Shown: positions 28,539 to 37,184 of the stretch, in pieces
How the letters are laid out: each line of letters opens with the position of its first letter
Numbering within the stretch: the stretch's first letter is position 1
Origin: Actinomycetota bacterium
GTDB taxonomy: Bacteria; Actinomycetota; Actinomycetes; S36-B12; CAIYMF01
Direction: 5' to 3'
Assembly: GCA_026393115.1 (NCBI GenBank)
Contig: JAPLAU010000015.1
Location: forward strand, 531-64,530
DNA length: 64,000 nucleotides
Program-made: the position numbers and the translations under genes
Notes under the pieces: generated by a model
What the model saw: the letters and a program-made list of their open reading frames with translations, nothing else
Databases searched by the model: none
What the model was told of the DNA's origin: nothing

Positions 28539-29552
28539 ATGAGATTCATGCTGTCTGATGAACAGAGCGCCATTCAAGACATGGCACGCGAGGTACTTGC
28601 GGCCGAGTCGACTTTTGATCGAGTGCGTAGTGCGGGCGAAGAGCGTCAGTACGACAGTGAATTGTGGGCGCTCCAGCGATCGATGGGCTGGCCGGGTGTG
28701 GGCGTACCTCAACGGTGGGGTGGGCAGGGGCTCGGCTTGGTGGAGTTGTCTGTGATCGCTGAAGAGTGCGGCTATGCGTGCTCTTCTACGCCGTTGCTCG
28801 GCACCATCCTTGCCGCCACTTCACTCGTGAGTGCCGCTTCCAGCGAACAGTGTGAGCGGTACCTGCCGTCGCTCGCGGCCGGTGAAGTCAGAGGCGCTGT
28901 GGCGCTCACGGCAGACAGCACCCCGGTGCCCGACGCCGGTGAAGCCGGTCTGATCGTGGTTCTTGAGGGCTCGGGCGGCCGCGTCAGCCTGCAACCGGCG
29001 CAACCGGTCGAGACGATCGACCCCACACTGCGATATGGCCGCGTCGTAGACCCGTCTGCCGGTGAGCCCTTGAACCAATCGCCAATCGCTTACGACTCGA
29101 CGTTGGTCGTCGTGTCCGCACACCAACTCGGACTTGCGCAACGTGCGCTCGATTTGAGTGTCGCCTACACCTCGGTGCGTGAGCAGTTCGGTGTGCCGGT
29201 TGCGACCTTCCAAGCAGTGTCGCATCGGCTGGCCCAGGCGCACGTTGATCTCACTGCCGCGCGGTCGTTGGTGTATCACGCTGCGTGGGCTGTTCAGGTG
29301 GGCGACAGCGAGGCCTCGGCCTCAGCCGCGCGTGCCAAGGCGTGGCTTGCCGAGGCATCGCGAACAGTCACCGGATCGGCAATTCACGCACACGGAGGCA
29401 TCGGCTTTACTTGGGAAGCCAATCTGCATTGGCTGTTCAAGCGGGCCACCATGCTCGGCCCGTACCTCGGGGGTGCGCGACAGCATCGCAGCAGGTTACT
29501 CGACATGCTAGGCACTGCTCAGACCACGTCTCACGAAACGGATCACTCATGA
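28539..29552 (+). CDS. Acyl-CoA dehydrogenase-like partner subunit (beta)
   Basis: At 337 residues this is short for an ACAD. The N-terminal helical domain and the C-terminal part (VREQFGVPVATFQAVSHRLA, AIHAHGGIGFTWE) are present. The central beta domain is reduced and lacks the usual T-E-P-x-A-G-S-D loop and the W-x-T/S segment. This matches the partner subunit of heteromeric ACADs, which contributes FAD-binding residues but not the full active site. It begins 6 bases after the alpha-type gene, and its stop overlaps the thiolase start. Confidence 0.87.
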   Translation: MRFMLSDEQSAIQDMAREVLAAESTFDRVRSAGEERQYDSELWALQRSMGWPGVGVPQRWGGQGLGLVELSVIAEECGYACSSTPLLGTILAATSLVSAASSEQCERYLPSLAAGEVRGAVALTADSTPVPDAGEAGLIVVLEGSGGRVSLQPAQPVETIDPTLRYGRVVDPSAGEPLNQSPIAYDSTLVVVSAHQLGLAQRALDLSVAYTSVREQFGVPVATFQAVSHRLAQAHVDLTAARSLVYHAAWAVQVGDSEASASAARAKAWLAEASRTVTGSAIHAHGGIGFTWEANLHWLFKRATMLGPYLGGARQHRSRLLDMLGTAQTTSHETDHS

Positions 29553-30721
29553 CCGACGCGTACATTACGACCGCCCTTCGCACTCCAGGCGGACGCCGCA
29601 ACGGTCAGCTCTCAGGCTGGCATCCGGCCGACCTCGGTGGCTTCGTCATCGACGGGCTGCTTGACCGATCAGGTGTTGACCCCGCGGCTATCGACGATGT
29701 CATTTTCGGATGCGTATCTCAGATCGGTCCGCAGACTTTCAACATCGCGCGCACAAGTGTGATGAGTTCACGGCTGCCTGATTCAGTGCCCGGCGTCTCC
29801 ATTGATCGCCAGTGCGGCTCGTCACTGCAGGCAACGCAATTCGCGGCCCAAGCGGTGATGTCAGGAACTGCGGACCTGATCATCGCTGGTGGTGTCGAAA
29901 TTATGAGTGCGGTTCCGATCATGTCGGCGATGGTGGTGGCGCAGGAAGCCGGAATGCAGAGCCCATTTGAGGGCACTCGCATCAGCGCGCGCTATCCGGA
30001 TGAAGGGTTCAGTCAATTCGTCGGCGCCGAACGGGTGGGCGAGAAATACGGGGTGACTCGCGACGAACTCCTTGATTTCGCTGTGAGTAGCCACGAGCGC
30101 GCGATCGCGGCTCGAGATGCGGGCCGATTCGATGACGAAATGCTGCCGGTTCCGGTGCAACTCGCTGATGGAACGACGGTGCTGCACGCGACCGACGAAG
30201 GCGTGCGCACGCCCAATCGCGAGAAGATGGAGACGCTGCCGGCGCTGCTTCCTGACGGACTGATCAATGCCGCCATGGCCAGTCAAGTGTGCGACGGCGC
30301 GTCAGCGGTGCTCGTTGCCAGTGAGGCGGCAGTGCAGCAGCACGGACTCGTTCCCCTCGCGCGCATTGTGGCGATGGTGGCCTACGGTTCTGACCCCGTG
30401 ATGGTGCTAGAGGGGCCGATTCCGGCTACCGAGCGCATGCTCGAGCGAGCCGGACTCACGATCGGCGACATCGACCTGTACGAGGTGAACGAGGCGTTCG
30501 GAACCGTGCCGCTGGCGTGGGCCAAGGCCGTCGGTGCTGATCTTGACAAACTCAATGTCAATGGTGGGGCGCAATCACTGGGTCACCCGCTGGGGGCCAC
30601 CGGAACCAAGTTGATCGCCACACTCGTGCACGAACTACGTCGCCGCGGCGATCGCTACGGACTGATTGCGATTTGCGAAGGGCTCGGAACTGCTAACGCC
30701 ATGATTATTGAGGCACTGTAA
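29549..30721 (+). CDS. Thiolase (acetyl-CoA acyltransferase)
   Basis: This 390-residue thiolase keeps the nucleophile Cys89 in SIDRQCGSSLQA, the GGVEIMS loop, NEAFGTVPLAWAKA, the His of NVNGGAQSLGHPLGATG and the second Cys in AICEGLGTANA. It cleaves 3-ketoacyl-CoA with CoA to a shortened acyl-CoA and acetyl- or propionyl-CoA. ATG 29549 overlaps the ACAD-beta stop (ATGA), so it is translationally coupled. With ligase 3 and the ACAD pair it forms a nearly complete beta-oxidation set; hydratase and dehydrogenase steps are in the divergent TetR2 operon. Confidence 0.94.
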   Translation: MTDAYITTALRTPGGRRNGQLSGWHPADLGGFVIDGLLDRSGVDPAAIDDVIFGCVSQIGPQTFNIARTSVMSSRLPDSVPGVSIDRQCGSSLQATQFAAQAVMSGTADLIIAGGVEIMSAVPIMSAMVVAQEAGMQSPFEGTRISARYPDEGFSQFVGAERVGEKYGVTRDELLDFAVSSHERAIAARDAGRFDDEMLPVPVQLADGTTVLHATDEGVRTPNREKMETLPALLPDGLINAAMASQVCDGASAVLVASEAAVQQHGLVPLARIVAMVAYGSDPVMVLEGPIPATERMLERAGLTIGDIDLYEVNEAFGTVPLAWAKAVGADLDKLNVNGGAQSLGHPLGATGTKLIATLVHELRRRGDRYGLIAICEGLGTANAMIIEAL

Positions 30722-30746
30722 TCACCACATTTACAAGGAGGATCAA

Positions 30747-32291
30747 ATGACGGTTGCCGATGCGCAGACGCGCACCACCATTGCACCGAACGGTCAGGTA
30801 CGACGCGTTGAATCAGCCGACGAGATCTGGGCTCGCATGCCTTACATCCGCAACGGTGGCGACTACCTCGAGTCGTTGCGTAACCGGGGCACGTCACTGT
30901 TTATGTTCGGTGAGCGCATCGAAGAACCGGCCGATCATCCGATCATCATTCCATCAATCAACGCATTGCGGGCGACGTATGACCTCGCCATTGACGAGCC
31001 TGATTTGGCTACGGCCCACTCGCCGCTCATTGACGACACCGTCAACCGCTTCCTGCACATTGTTGAAGGCCCTGATGACCTGCAGAAGAAGCACTCGATG
31101 CAGCGCAGGCTGGGCCAAGTCACCGGTACGTGCTTCCAGCGGTGTACCGGCCTCGACTCGATCTCGGTGATGCATTCGATTACCTACGACCTTGATGCCG
31201 CGAACGGAACCGAGTATCACGAGCGATTCCTGGCATTTCTTCGGCAGGCTCAGCGTCACAACATCCTGATCGCTGCCGGAATGACCGACCCGAAGGGTGA
31301 CCGCTCGAAGGCGCCATCCGAGCAGGCCAATCCTGACTTGTTCTTGCACGTGTCCGGACGCAATGACGAGGGCATCTTCATTCGTGGCGCGAAAGCGCAT
31401 ATGACTGGAGGGTGGAACCAGCACTGGATCTGTGTACTTCCGACGATGAACCTGCGCGAGTCCGACGCCGACTACGCCGTGGGTGTCATGGTGCCGGGCG
31501 ATTCCGACGGAATCACCTACATCTACGGCCGCCAGTCCTCTGATACCCGTGCGCTCGAGCCGGGAACGATGGACAAAGGTAACGCCGAGTACGGCGGCCA
31601 GGAAGTGCTCGTGTACTTCGACGACGTCTTCATTCCCTACGAGCATGTACTTCTCGATGGTGAATGGTCGATGGCGCAGACTCTCGTCTCCCGCTTCACG
31701 TCGTATCACCGAGCGAGTTACATCTGCAAGACCGGCCTTGGTGATGTGCTGATTGGCGCTGCGGGCGAGGTTGCCGATGCCAATGGTGTGTCGAAGGCCG
31801 CGCACGTGCGCGACAAGTTAGTCGAAATGACCCATTTGAACGAGACGATTGCTTCATCGGCGATCGCCTCGGCAGCCAAAGCCAATCAGCTCGATTCGGG
31901 TATCTGGATGAATGACGAAATGCTGGCCAACGTCTGCAAGCACAACGTCACCCGCTTCCCGTACGAGATTGCTCGACTTGCCCAAGATCTCGCGGGCGGA
32001 CTCATGGTCACGATGCCGTCAGAGGCTGACTTCCGTTCTGAGGAAGTGGGCGAGCTGCTCACTGAACTGCTGGCGGGCCGAGAGGGTGTGTCAACTGAGC
32101 ACCGCATGCGCATCATGCGATTGATAGAGAACCTCACGCTCGGCCGTAACGCCGTGGGCTATCTCACCGAATCGATGCATGGGGCCGGCTCGCCTCAGGG
32201 GCAACGAATCCAGATCCTGCGCGGAATGGACCTCGACACAAAGCGGGCACTGGCACGGGCCCTCGCTGGAATCGAGGACGATCCGTCGTGA
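30747..32291 (+). CDS. 4-hydroxybutyryl-CoA dehydratase-like flavoprotein (HpaB/AbfD family)
   Basis: The 514-residue protein belongs to the HpaB/AbfD fold. Unlike plain 4-hydroxyphenylacetate hydroxylases it has TCFQRC (C129-x3-C133) and YHRASYICKTGLGDVLIG (H321, C327). These match the four [4Fe-4S] ligands known for AbfD (two Cys, His, Cys) in order and approximate distance; the His-Cys spacing is one residue shorter than the AbfD numbering implies. AbfD dehydrates 4-hydroxybutyryl-CoA to crotonyl-CoA by a radical route. AAGGAGG precedes ATG 30747. It overlaps the racemase gene. A flavin monooxygenase role is the alternative. Confidence 0.8.
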   Translation: MTVADAQTRTTIAPNGQVRRVESADEIWARMPYIRNGGDYLESLRNRGTSLFMFGERIEEPADHPIIIPSINALRATYDLAIDEPDLATAHSPLIDDTVNRFLHIVEGPDDLQKKHSMQRRLGQVTGTCFQRCTGLDSISVMHSITYDLDAANGTEYHERFLAFLRQAQRHNILIAAGMTDPKGDRSKAPSEQANPDLFLHVSGRNDEGIFIRGAKAHMTGGWNQHWICVLPTMNLRESDADYAVGVMVPGDSDGITYIYGRQSSDTRALEPGTMDKGNAEYGGQEVLVYFDDVFIPYEHVLLDGEWSMAQTLVSRFTSYHRASYICKTGLGDVLIGAAGEVADANGVSKAAHVRDKLVEMTHLNETIASSAIASAAKANQLDSGIWMNDEMLANVCKHNVTRFPYEIARLAQDLAGGLMVTMPSEADFRSEEVGELLTELLAGREGVSTEHRMRIMRLIENLTLGRNAVGYLTESMHGAGSPQGQRIQILRGMDLDTKRALARALAGIEDDPS

Positions 32292-33445
32292 CCGACGCTG
32301 CGCGACGGCCACCACTGGCTGGCCTGCGGGTCATTGAGTTGGCCGGTATCGGGCCCGGTCCCTTCGCGGGCATGATGCTGGCCGATCTCGGAGCTGAGGT
32401 CATTACCGTCGACCGACTCGGTGGCAATCCGTCGGCGACGATCGGCCACAGCATTCTGTTTCGCAGTCGTCGCTCGGTGACTATTGATTTGAAGTCACCG
32501 CAAGGTGTAGAGACGTTGCTGCGATTGTGCGAGCGGTCGGATGCGTTGATGGAAGGTTTTCGGCCGGGTGTCGCAGAGCGTCTGGGCATCGGGCCCGACG
32601 AGTGCATGGCCCGCAACCCCGCGCTGGTGTACGGCCGCATTACCGGGTGGGGTCAAGAAGGTCCACTCGCGCGTTCGGCCGGGCACGACCTCAACTACAT
32701 CGCCCTTACCGGCGCACTGCATGCGATCGGTCGAGAAGGGCAGCCACCAACGGTTCCGCTTAACCTCATCGGTGACTTTGGTGGGGGAGGGATGCTCTTG
32801 GCATTCGGGGTTCTGGCAGGTGTGCTCAGCGCCCGTGCAGACGGTCGCGGAACCGTGATTGACGCGGCGATGATCGATGGCGCATCGGCGCTGATGGCGA
32901 TGTTTCACGGGCTACGGTCCGAAGGACTCTTCGACGACGAACGCGGAACGCACACTCTCGATGGGGGCGCTCATTTCTACGACGTCTACGAAACGGCAGA
33001 TGGTCGCTTCGTCAGTATTGGCGCGCTTGAACCTCAGTTCTACGTGCAGTTGTGCGATCTGCTCGATCTCGATGACGAGGTGCGCAACGCTCAGTACGAC
33101 CTCGTGCGCTGGCCGGAGTTTTCGAAGGGAGTCGCTGCGGCAGTGCAGCAACGAACTCGCGATGAACTCGACGCACTCTTTGCCGGATCCGATGCCTGCT
33201 ACGCGCCGGTGTTGGCCATGGAGGAATTGGCGCGGCACCCCCATCACGCCGCACGTTCAACTTTTGTGGTCGATGGTAATGACCTTCAGCCCGCGCCCGC
33301 GCCGCGGTTCGACGGTCAGCCGCCCACAGTTCCGACCCCACGACCCGCGTCAGGCATTCACACCATTGAAGTGCTGCGCGAGTGCGGATTCACCGAGGCA
33401 GAGATAGCGACCATGTCCGACAACGGCGTCATCGACGCGGTCTGA
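32288..33445 (+). CDS. Alpha-methylacyl-CoA racemase (CaiB/BaiF family)
   Basis: This 385-residue class III CoA-transferase-fold protein carries the racemase catalytic pair H133 (SAGHDLNYIALTG) and D163 (NLIGDFGGGGM), matching the His/Asp of characterised AMACR enzymes. It also has LAGIGPGPFAGMMLADLGAE and CYAPVLAMEE. It would epimerise 2-methylacyl-CoA so that S-specific dehydrogenases can act, implying a methyl-branched substrate. GTG 32288 overlaps the preceding stop (GTGA), coupling it to the dehydratase-like gene. A CoA-transferase role is less likely because the transferase Asp context is absent. Confidence 0.9.
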   Translation: MTDAARRPPLAGLRVIELAGIGPGPFAGMMLADLGAEVITVDRLGGNPSATIGHSILFRSRRSVTIDLKSPQGVETLLRLCERSDALMEGFRPGVAERLGIGPDECMARNPALVYGRITGWGQEGPLARSAGHDLNYIALTGALHAIGREGQPPTVPLNLIGDFGGGGMLLAFGVLAGVLSARADGRGTVIDAAMIDGASALMAMFHGLRSEGLFDDERGTHTLDGGAHFYDVYETADGRFVSIGALEPQFYVQLCDLLDLDDEVRNAQYDLVRWPEFSKGVAAAVQQRTRDELDALFAGSDACYAPVLAMEELARHPHHAARSTFVVDGNDLQPAPAPRFDGQPPTVPTPRPASGIHTIEVLRECGFTEAEIATMSDNGVIDAV

Positions 33446-33462
33446 GTCAAGGGAGTCACACA

Positions 33463-34371
33463 ATGACCAACGCTTACGACGGTACGGGCGCCAACAGTCC
33501 GCAATGGTGGCCATCGCGATACGGAGCCGACGACGAACTTGGCTCGGCCAATGAACTCACTGCCGAACGCACCCTGGCAGCCTTGTCCATTCCGAAACAG
33601 GGGCGGGTGCTGCAGCTCGGACAGATGCTCACTGATCAGTCGCCCGGATACGGACAGCGATTTTTCAAGCAGGTGATCTTGGCGCACGAGACGGCGATGC
33701 CCATTTGCCCAGAAGGGTCGAGACTGACCTGCTTCGAAGAATCGGTCACCACGACATTCCAGATCGGCTCGCACCTCGATCTGCTGGGTCACATTGGTAT
33801 CGATGGACGTTTCTACAACGGCATTCATTACACCGACTTCTATACCCCAACGAAGTTGCTCAAGTTTGGCCCTGAGACGGTCCCGTCGTGGGTCACGCGC
33901 GGAGTGTGTCTTGATATTGCCGGCTTAATGGGCGTCGAGATGCTCGAGCCCACATTTGAGGTCACCCCCCAGCACCTCGAGCAGGCGTGCGAACGCCAAT
34001 CAGTTGAGGTGCGGGCCGGAGACGCGCTTTTGATTCACACTGGCTGGGGTGCGCTCTGGAATGTCGATGCCAAGCGATTCACCTCGGCTGAACCGGGTCC
34101 TGGCTGGGATGCCGCTCACTGGATCACCGATCGACATGTGTCGTTGGTGGGCGCTGACACGTGGGGTGTCGAAGTGTTCCCCACGGTTGACCCGTTGCGC
34201 GTTTTTGTCGCGCACCAGCACTGGCTTACCGAGACCGGCACTTACATCGCCGAAAATGTGAATACAGCCGAACTTGCTCGCGGCGGGCACTCAGAGTTCC
34301 TGTACGTGATGTCTCCGATCCGGGCGCAAGGATCCACCGGTTCGATGATCGCTCCAGTCGCGATTGTCTGA
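33463..34371 (+). CDS. Cyclase-family (PF04199) protein, second copy
   Basis: This 302-residue member has the metal-binding motif as QIGSHLDLLGH: the first His is replaced by Gln, while the following H-x-D-x3-H is kept. It shares GADDELGSANELT near the start, RGVCLDIAGLMG and IHTGWGALW with the family. A hydrolase acting on a cyclic amide, lactone or formamide is likely but the substrate is unknown. AAGGGAG precedes ATG 33463. It lies between the racemase and the fused E1 gene. Confidence 0.83.
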   Translation: MTNAYDGTGANSPQWWPSRYGADDELGSANELTAERTLAALSIPKQGRVLQLGQMLTDQSPGYGQRFFKQVILAHETAMPICPEGSRLTCFEESVTTTFQIGSHLDLLGHIGIDGRFYNGIHYTDFYTPTKLLKFGPETVPSWVTRGVCLDIAGLMGVEMLEPTFEVTPQHLEQACERQSVEVRAGDALLIHTGWGALWNVDAKRFTSAEPGPGWDAAHWITDRHVSLVGADTWGVEVFPTVDPLRVFVAHQHWLTETGTYIAENVNTAELARGGHSEFLYVMSPIRAQGSTGSMIAPVAIV

Positions 34372-34382
34372 GGGGCAGTCTT

Positions 34383-36374
34383 ATGGGCACTGTGGGCGAG
34401 TACTCAGCAGCGGAACTGCTGGAGATGTATCGACGCATGCGGCTCATTCGTCGATTCGAGCAGCGAACGGCTGAGTTGTATCGCGCCACCGAAGTTCCCG
34501 GCTTCGTGCACACCTCAATCGGTCAGGAGGCGACGGCTGTTGGCGCCTGTTGGCACCTCGAGACGACCGACGTCATCACGTCCAATCACCGCGGACACGG
34601 ACACTGCCTCGCCAAGGGTATGCAGCCGGGTCCGATGTTTGCCGAGCTCATGGGCAAGGATTCGGGAACCTGCCACGGCCGTGGCGGATCAATGCACATC
34701 GCCGATCCAGACATCGGTGTATTCGGAGCCAACGGCATCGTCGGCGCCGGCATTCCAATTGCGGTCGGTGCTGCCACCTCAATGCGGCTGCGCAACAACG
34801 GCAGGGTTGCGTTGTCGTTCTTCGGTGATGGGGCAGTTGCTCAGGGGGCGTTCCATGAAGGCGTGAACCTCGCCGCCGTCTGGAACCTGCCCATCGTGTT
34901 CGTGTGCGAGAACAACCACTACGCGGAATTCTCAAGCACAGCGTCGCAGCATCGCGTGAGTCTGGCTGAACGCGCACGTGGTTACGGCGTTGAGTTCATT
35001 GCCGTCGATGGCAACGACGTGCGTGCGGTGAGCGAAGCCACGGGACGGGCGATTGAGTCGGTGCGGTCTGGTGGAGCCCCCGTGATCGTCGAAGCTCTCA
35101 CGTATCGCTGGCATGGCCACTACGAGGGCGACCCCGAGAAGTATCGCGATCCTGAGGAACTGTCCGCGTGGAAAGAGCGTGACCCGTTGCTCGTCTGTAA
35201 GAGCGCTCTCACTGCTCTGGGCGTTGACTCAGCCCTCGTCGACGGCATTGACACCGAGGTTGAGTACGAGATCGACAGTGCCATTGAGCAAGCGCGGCAG
35301 GCCCCGCCGCCGCCGGTATCGAGTTTGATGGATTTCGTCGTCGACACTTCCGGTGACGGTGACGGTGGCGTTGAGCCCGAACCATTCGAGCCGAATGGCA
35401 CGTTCAAGATGATGCACGCGGTGCGTGAAGCCATTGAGAGCCAGATGCGTGTCGATCCAGAGGTCTTTATGGCCGGAATCGATATTGGGCTCGGTGGCAG
35501 TGTCTTCGGGCTCTTCCGAGGAATGCACGAAGAGTTTCCTGATCGTGTGCGCGATACCCCCATTTCTGAGACGGCTATTGTCGGCACGGCCGTCGGTGCG
35601 GCGATGGCGGGTATGAAACCAATCGTTGAAGTGATGTACCTCGACTTCATCGGCGTGTGCCTCGACCAGATCATGAACCAGGCGGCCAAGTTGCGGTACA
35701 TGACCGGCGGTCGAGCGCAGATGTCGCTGGTGATTCGTACTCAGATGGGTGCTGGGCGATCGTCAGGAAGTCAGCACTCGCAGAGTTTGGAAGCGATGTT
35801 GGCGCACATTCCTGGCTTGCGTGTGGTGATGCCGTCCAACCCTGCCGACGCCTATGGGCTGCTGCGATCGGCGATTCTCGACCCCAATCCGGTGGTGTTC
35901 ATCGAAAATCGGCTGCTCTACGGAATGACAGGCGACCGACCACCGGCCGACTACCTCGTTCCGATTGGCAAGGCGGCGATCGTGCGCCCCGGAACTGACG
36001 TCACCGTCGTCAGCTGGTCGCGCATGCTGCACGCCGCGCTTGAAGCGGCCGAGAATCTGGCCGGCGAAGGCATCGACGCCGAGGTCATCGACCTGCGCAC
36101 CATTGCGCCGCTTGATCGGGCAGCAGTGCTTGCCTCACTTGAGCGCACGCATCGTCTGGTCATTGTTCACGAGGCGGTTCGTGACTTCGGAGTCGGCGCC
36201 GAACTGGCGGCACTGGCGGCAGGGGAGGGCTTCGACAGTCTGCGGGCACCGGTGGTGCGCGTTGCTCCACCATTCACTCCGGCTCCCTACGCGCCAGCAC
36301 TTGAAGCAGAGTGGTTGCCTAACTCGTCGTCAATTGCCGATGCTATTCGCTCACTTGTGAGGCGAAATTCATGA
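34383..36374 (+). CDS. Fused alpha-beta E1 of a 2-oxoacid/acetoin dehydrogenase (ThDP)
   Basis: At 663 residues the protein joins an E1-alpha domain (about 1-320) and an E1-beta domain (about 340-663) through an acidic Gly/Pro linker (about 321-339). The alpha part has the thiamine diphosphate motif GDG (148-150) to NN (177-178), plus HGRGGSMHIADPD. The beta part has VFMAGIDIGLGGSVFGLFRG and RYMTGGRAQMSLVIRTQ. Such fusions act on acetoin, branched or other 2-oxo acids. No E2 or E3 gene is in the window, so it must share them or work alone with another acceptor. ATG 34383 follows GAGGGG. Confidence 0.9.
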   Translation: MGTVGEYSAAELLEMYRRMRLIRRFEQRTAELYRATEVPGFVHTSIGQEATAVGACWHLETTDVITSNHRGHGHCLAKGMQPGPMFAELMGKDSGTCHGRGGSMHIADPDIGVFGANGIVGAGIPIAVGAATSMRLRNNGRVALSFFGDGAVAQGAFHEGVNLAAVWNLPIVFVCENNHYAEFSSTASQHRVSLAERARGYGVEFIAVDGNDVRAVSEATGRAIESVRSGGAPVIVEALTYRWHGHYEGDPEKYRDPEELSAWKERDPLLVCKSALTALGVDSALVDGIDTEVEYEIDSAIEQARQAPPPPVSSLMDFVVDTSGDGDGGVEPEPFEPNGTFKMMHAVREAIESQMRVDPEVFMAGIDIGLGGSVFGLFRGMHEEFPDRVRDTPISETAIVGTAVGAAMAGMKPIVEVMYLDFIGVCLDQIMNQAAKLRYMTGGRAQMSLVIRTQMGAGRSSGSQHSQSLEAMLAHIPGLRVVMPSNPADAYGLLRSAILDPNPVVFIENRLLYGMTGDRPPADYLVPIGKAAIVRPGTDVTVVSWSRMLHAALEAAENLAGEGIDAEVIDLRTIAPLDRAAVLASLERTHRLVIVHEAVRDFGVGAELAALAAGEGFDSLRAPVVRVAPPFTPAPYAPALEAEWLPNSSSIADAIRSLVRRNS

Positions 36375-36417
36375 ATACGAGTATCCGCTGTGTCGAACGC
36401 TGTAGAAGGGAAGTGTC

Positions 36418-37182
36418 ATGAGCGACTCCGTCCTCATCGAGGATCGCGGTCCCGTACGCATCATCACCATCAACCGACCGGAGGTGCGTAACGCCATCAA
36501 CCGCGCGACATCGGAAGGCCTTGCGGCGGCAATGCACGACCTTGACGAGCGAGCCGATCTCACCGTCGCCATCCTCACCGGAGCCGGTGGTGGGTTTAGC
36601 GCGGGCATGGATCTCAAGGCCTTCGGCCGAGGTGAAGACCCCCATGTCGAGCCTGGTGGATTTGGTGGATTCACGCAGAAGCCACCGGCGAAACCCCTGA
36701 TTGCCGCAGTCGAGGGATTTGCGCTGGCGGGCGGATTCGAACTCGCGCTTGCCTGCGATCTAATTGTGGCGGCAGAGGATTCGCGCTTCGGAATTCCCGA
36801 AGTAAGTCGTGGGCTCGTCGCTGCAGCGGGAGGCCTGCTGCGCCTTCCTGTTCGTATCCCTCGCAACGTCGCGATGGAAATGGCACTCACCGGCCGCCCC
36901 ATCAGCGCGGTTCGTGCTCACGACATGGGGCTGGTCAACCGACTCGCCCCATCGGGTTCCGCGCTTGATGTCGCCATTGAGTTAGCGGGCGAAATCATTG
37001 TTAATGGGCCGATGGCACTCGCCGTCAGTAAGCGAGTGATTAACGATTCCGCTGACTGGCCTGACTCCGAAGCGTGGGTACGGCAGCACGAGTACGTCGT
37101 AGCGATTGAATCATCGGCTGATGCCCGTGAGGGTGCGCTCGCCTTCGTTGAGAAGCGAACTCCCGTGTGGACAGGTCACTAG
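36418..37182 (+). CDS. Enoyl-CoA hydratase (crotonase family)
   Basis: A 254-residue crotonase: VRIITINRPEVRNAINR, GAGGGFSAGMDLKAF, EGFALAGGFELALACDLIV and SRFGIPEVSRGLVAAAGG. The two oxyanion-hole segments are canonical. Only one of the usual two catalytic glutamates is obvious (in PEVS), as in several isomerase or hydratase variants. GAAGGGAAG precedes ATG 36418. It is followed 2 bases later by the 3-hydroxyacyl-CoA dehydrogenase, its natural partner. Confidence 0.92.
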   Translation: MSDSVLIEDRGPVRIITINRPEVRNAINRATSEGLAAAMHDLDERADLTVAILTGAGGGFSAGMDLKAFGRGEDPHVEPGGFGGFTQKPPAKPLIAAVEGFALAGGFELALACDLIVAAEDSRFGIPEVSRGLVAAAGGLLRLPVRIPRNVAMEMALTGRPISAVRAHDMGLVNRLAPSGSALDVAIELAGEIIVNGPMALAVSKRVINDSADWPDSEAWVRQHEYVVAIESSADAREGALAFVEKRTPVWTGH

Positions 37183-37184
37183 AA

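Noticed and set aside
28772-28783. CTATGCGTGCT, identical to part of the hairpin repeat
   Set aside because: It encodes a normal stretch of the ACAD beta subunit and no other part of the repeat is nearby, so it is a chance match.
30747-32291. Plain 4-hydroxyphenylacetate 3-hydroxylase annotation
   Set aside because: The Cys-x3-Cys and His/Cys residues match the AbfD cluster ligands, which HpaB enzymes lack, so the dehydratase-like reading is preferred.
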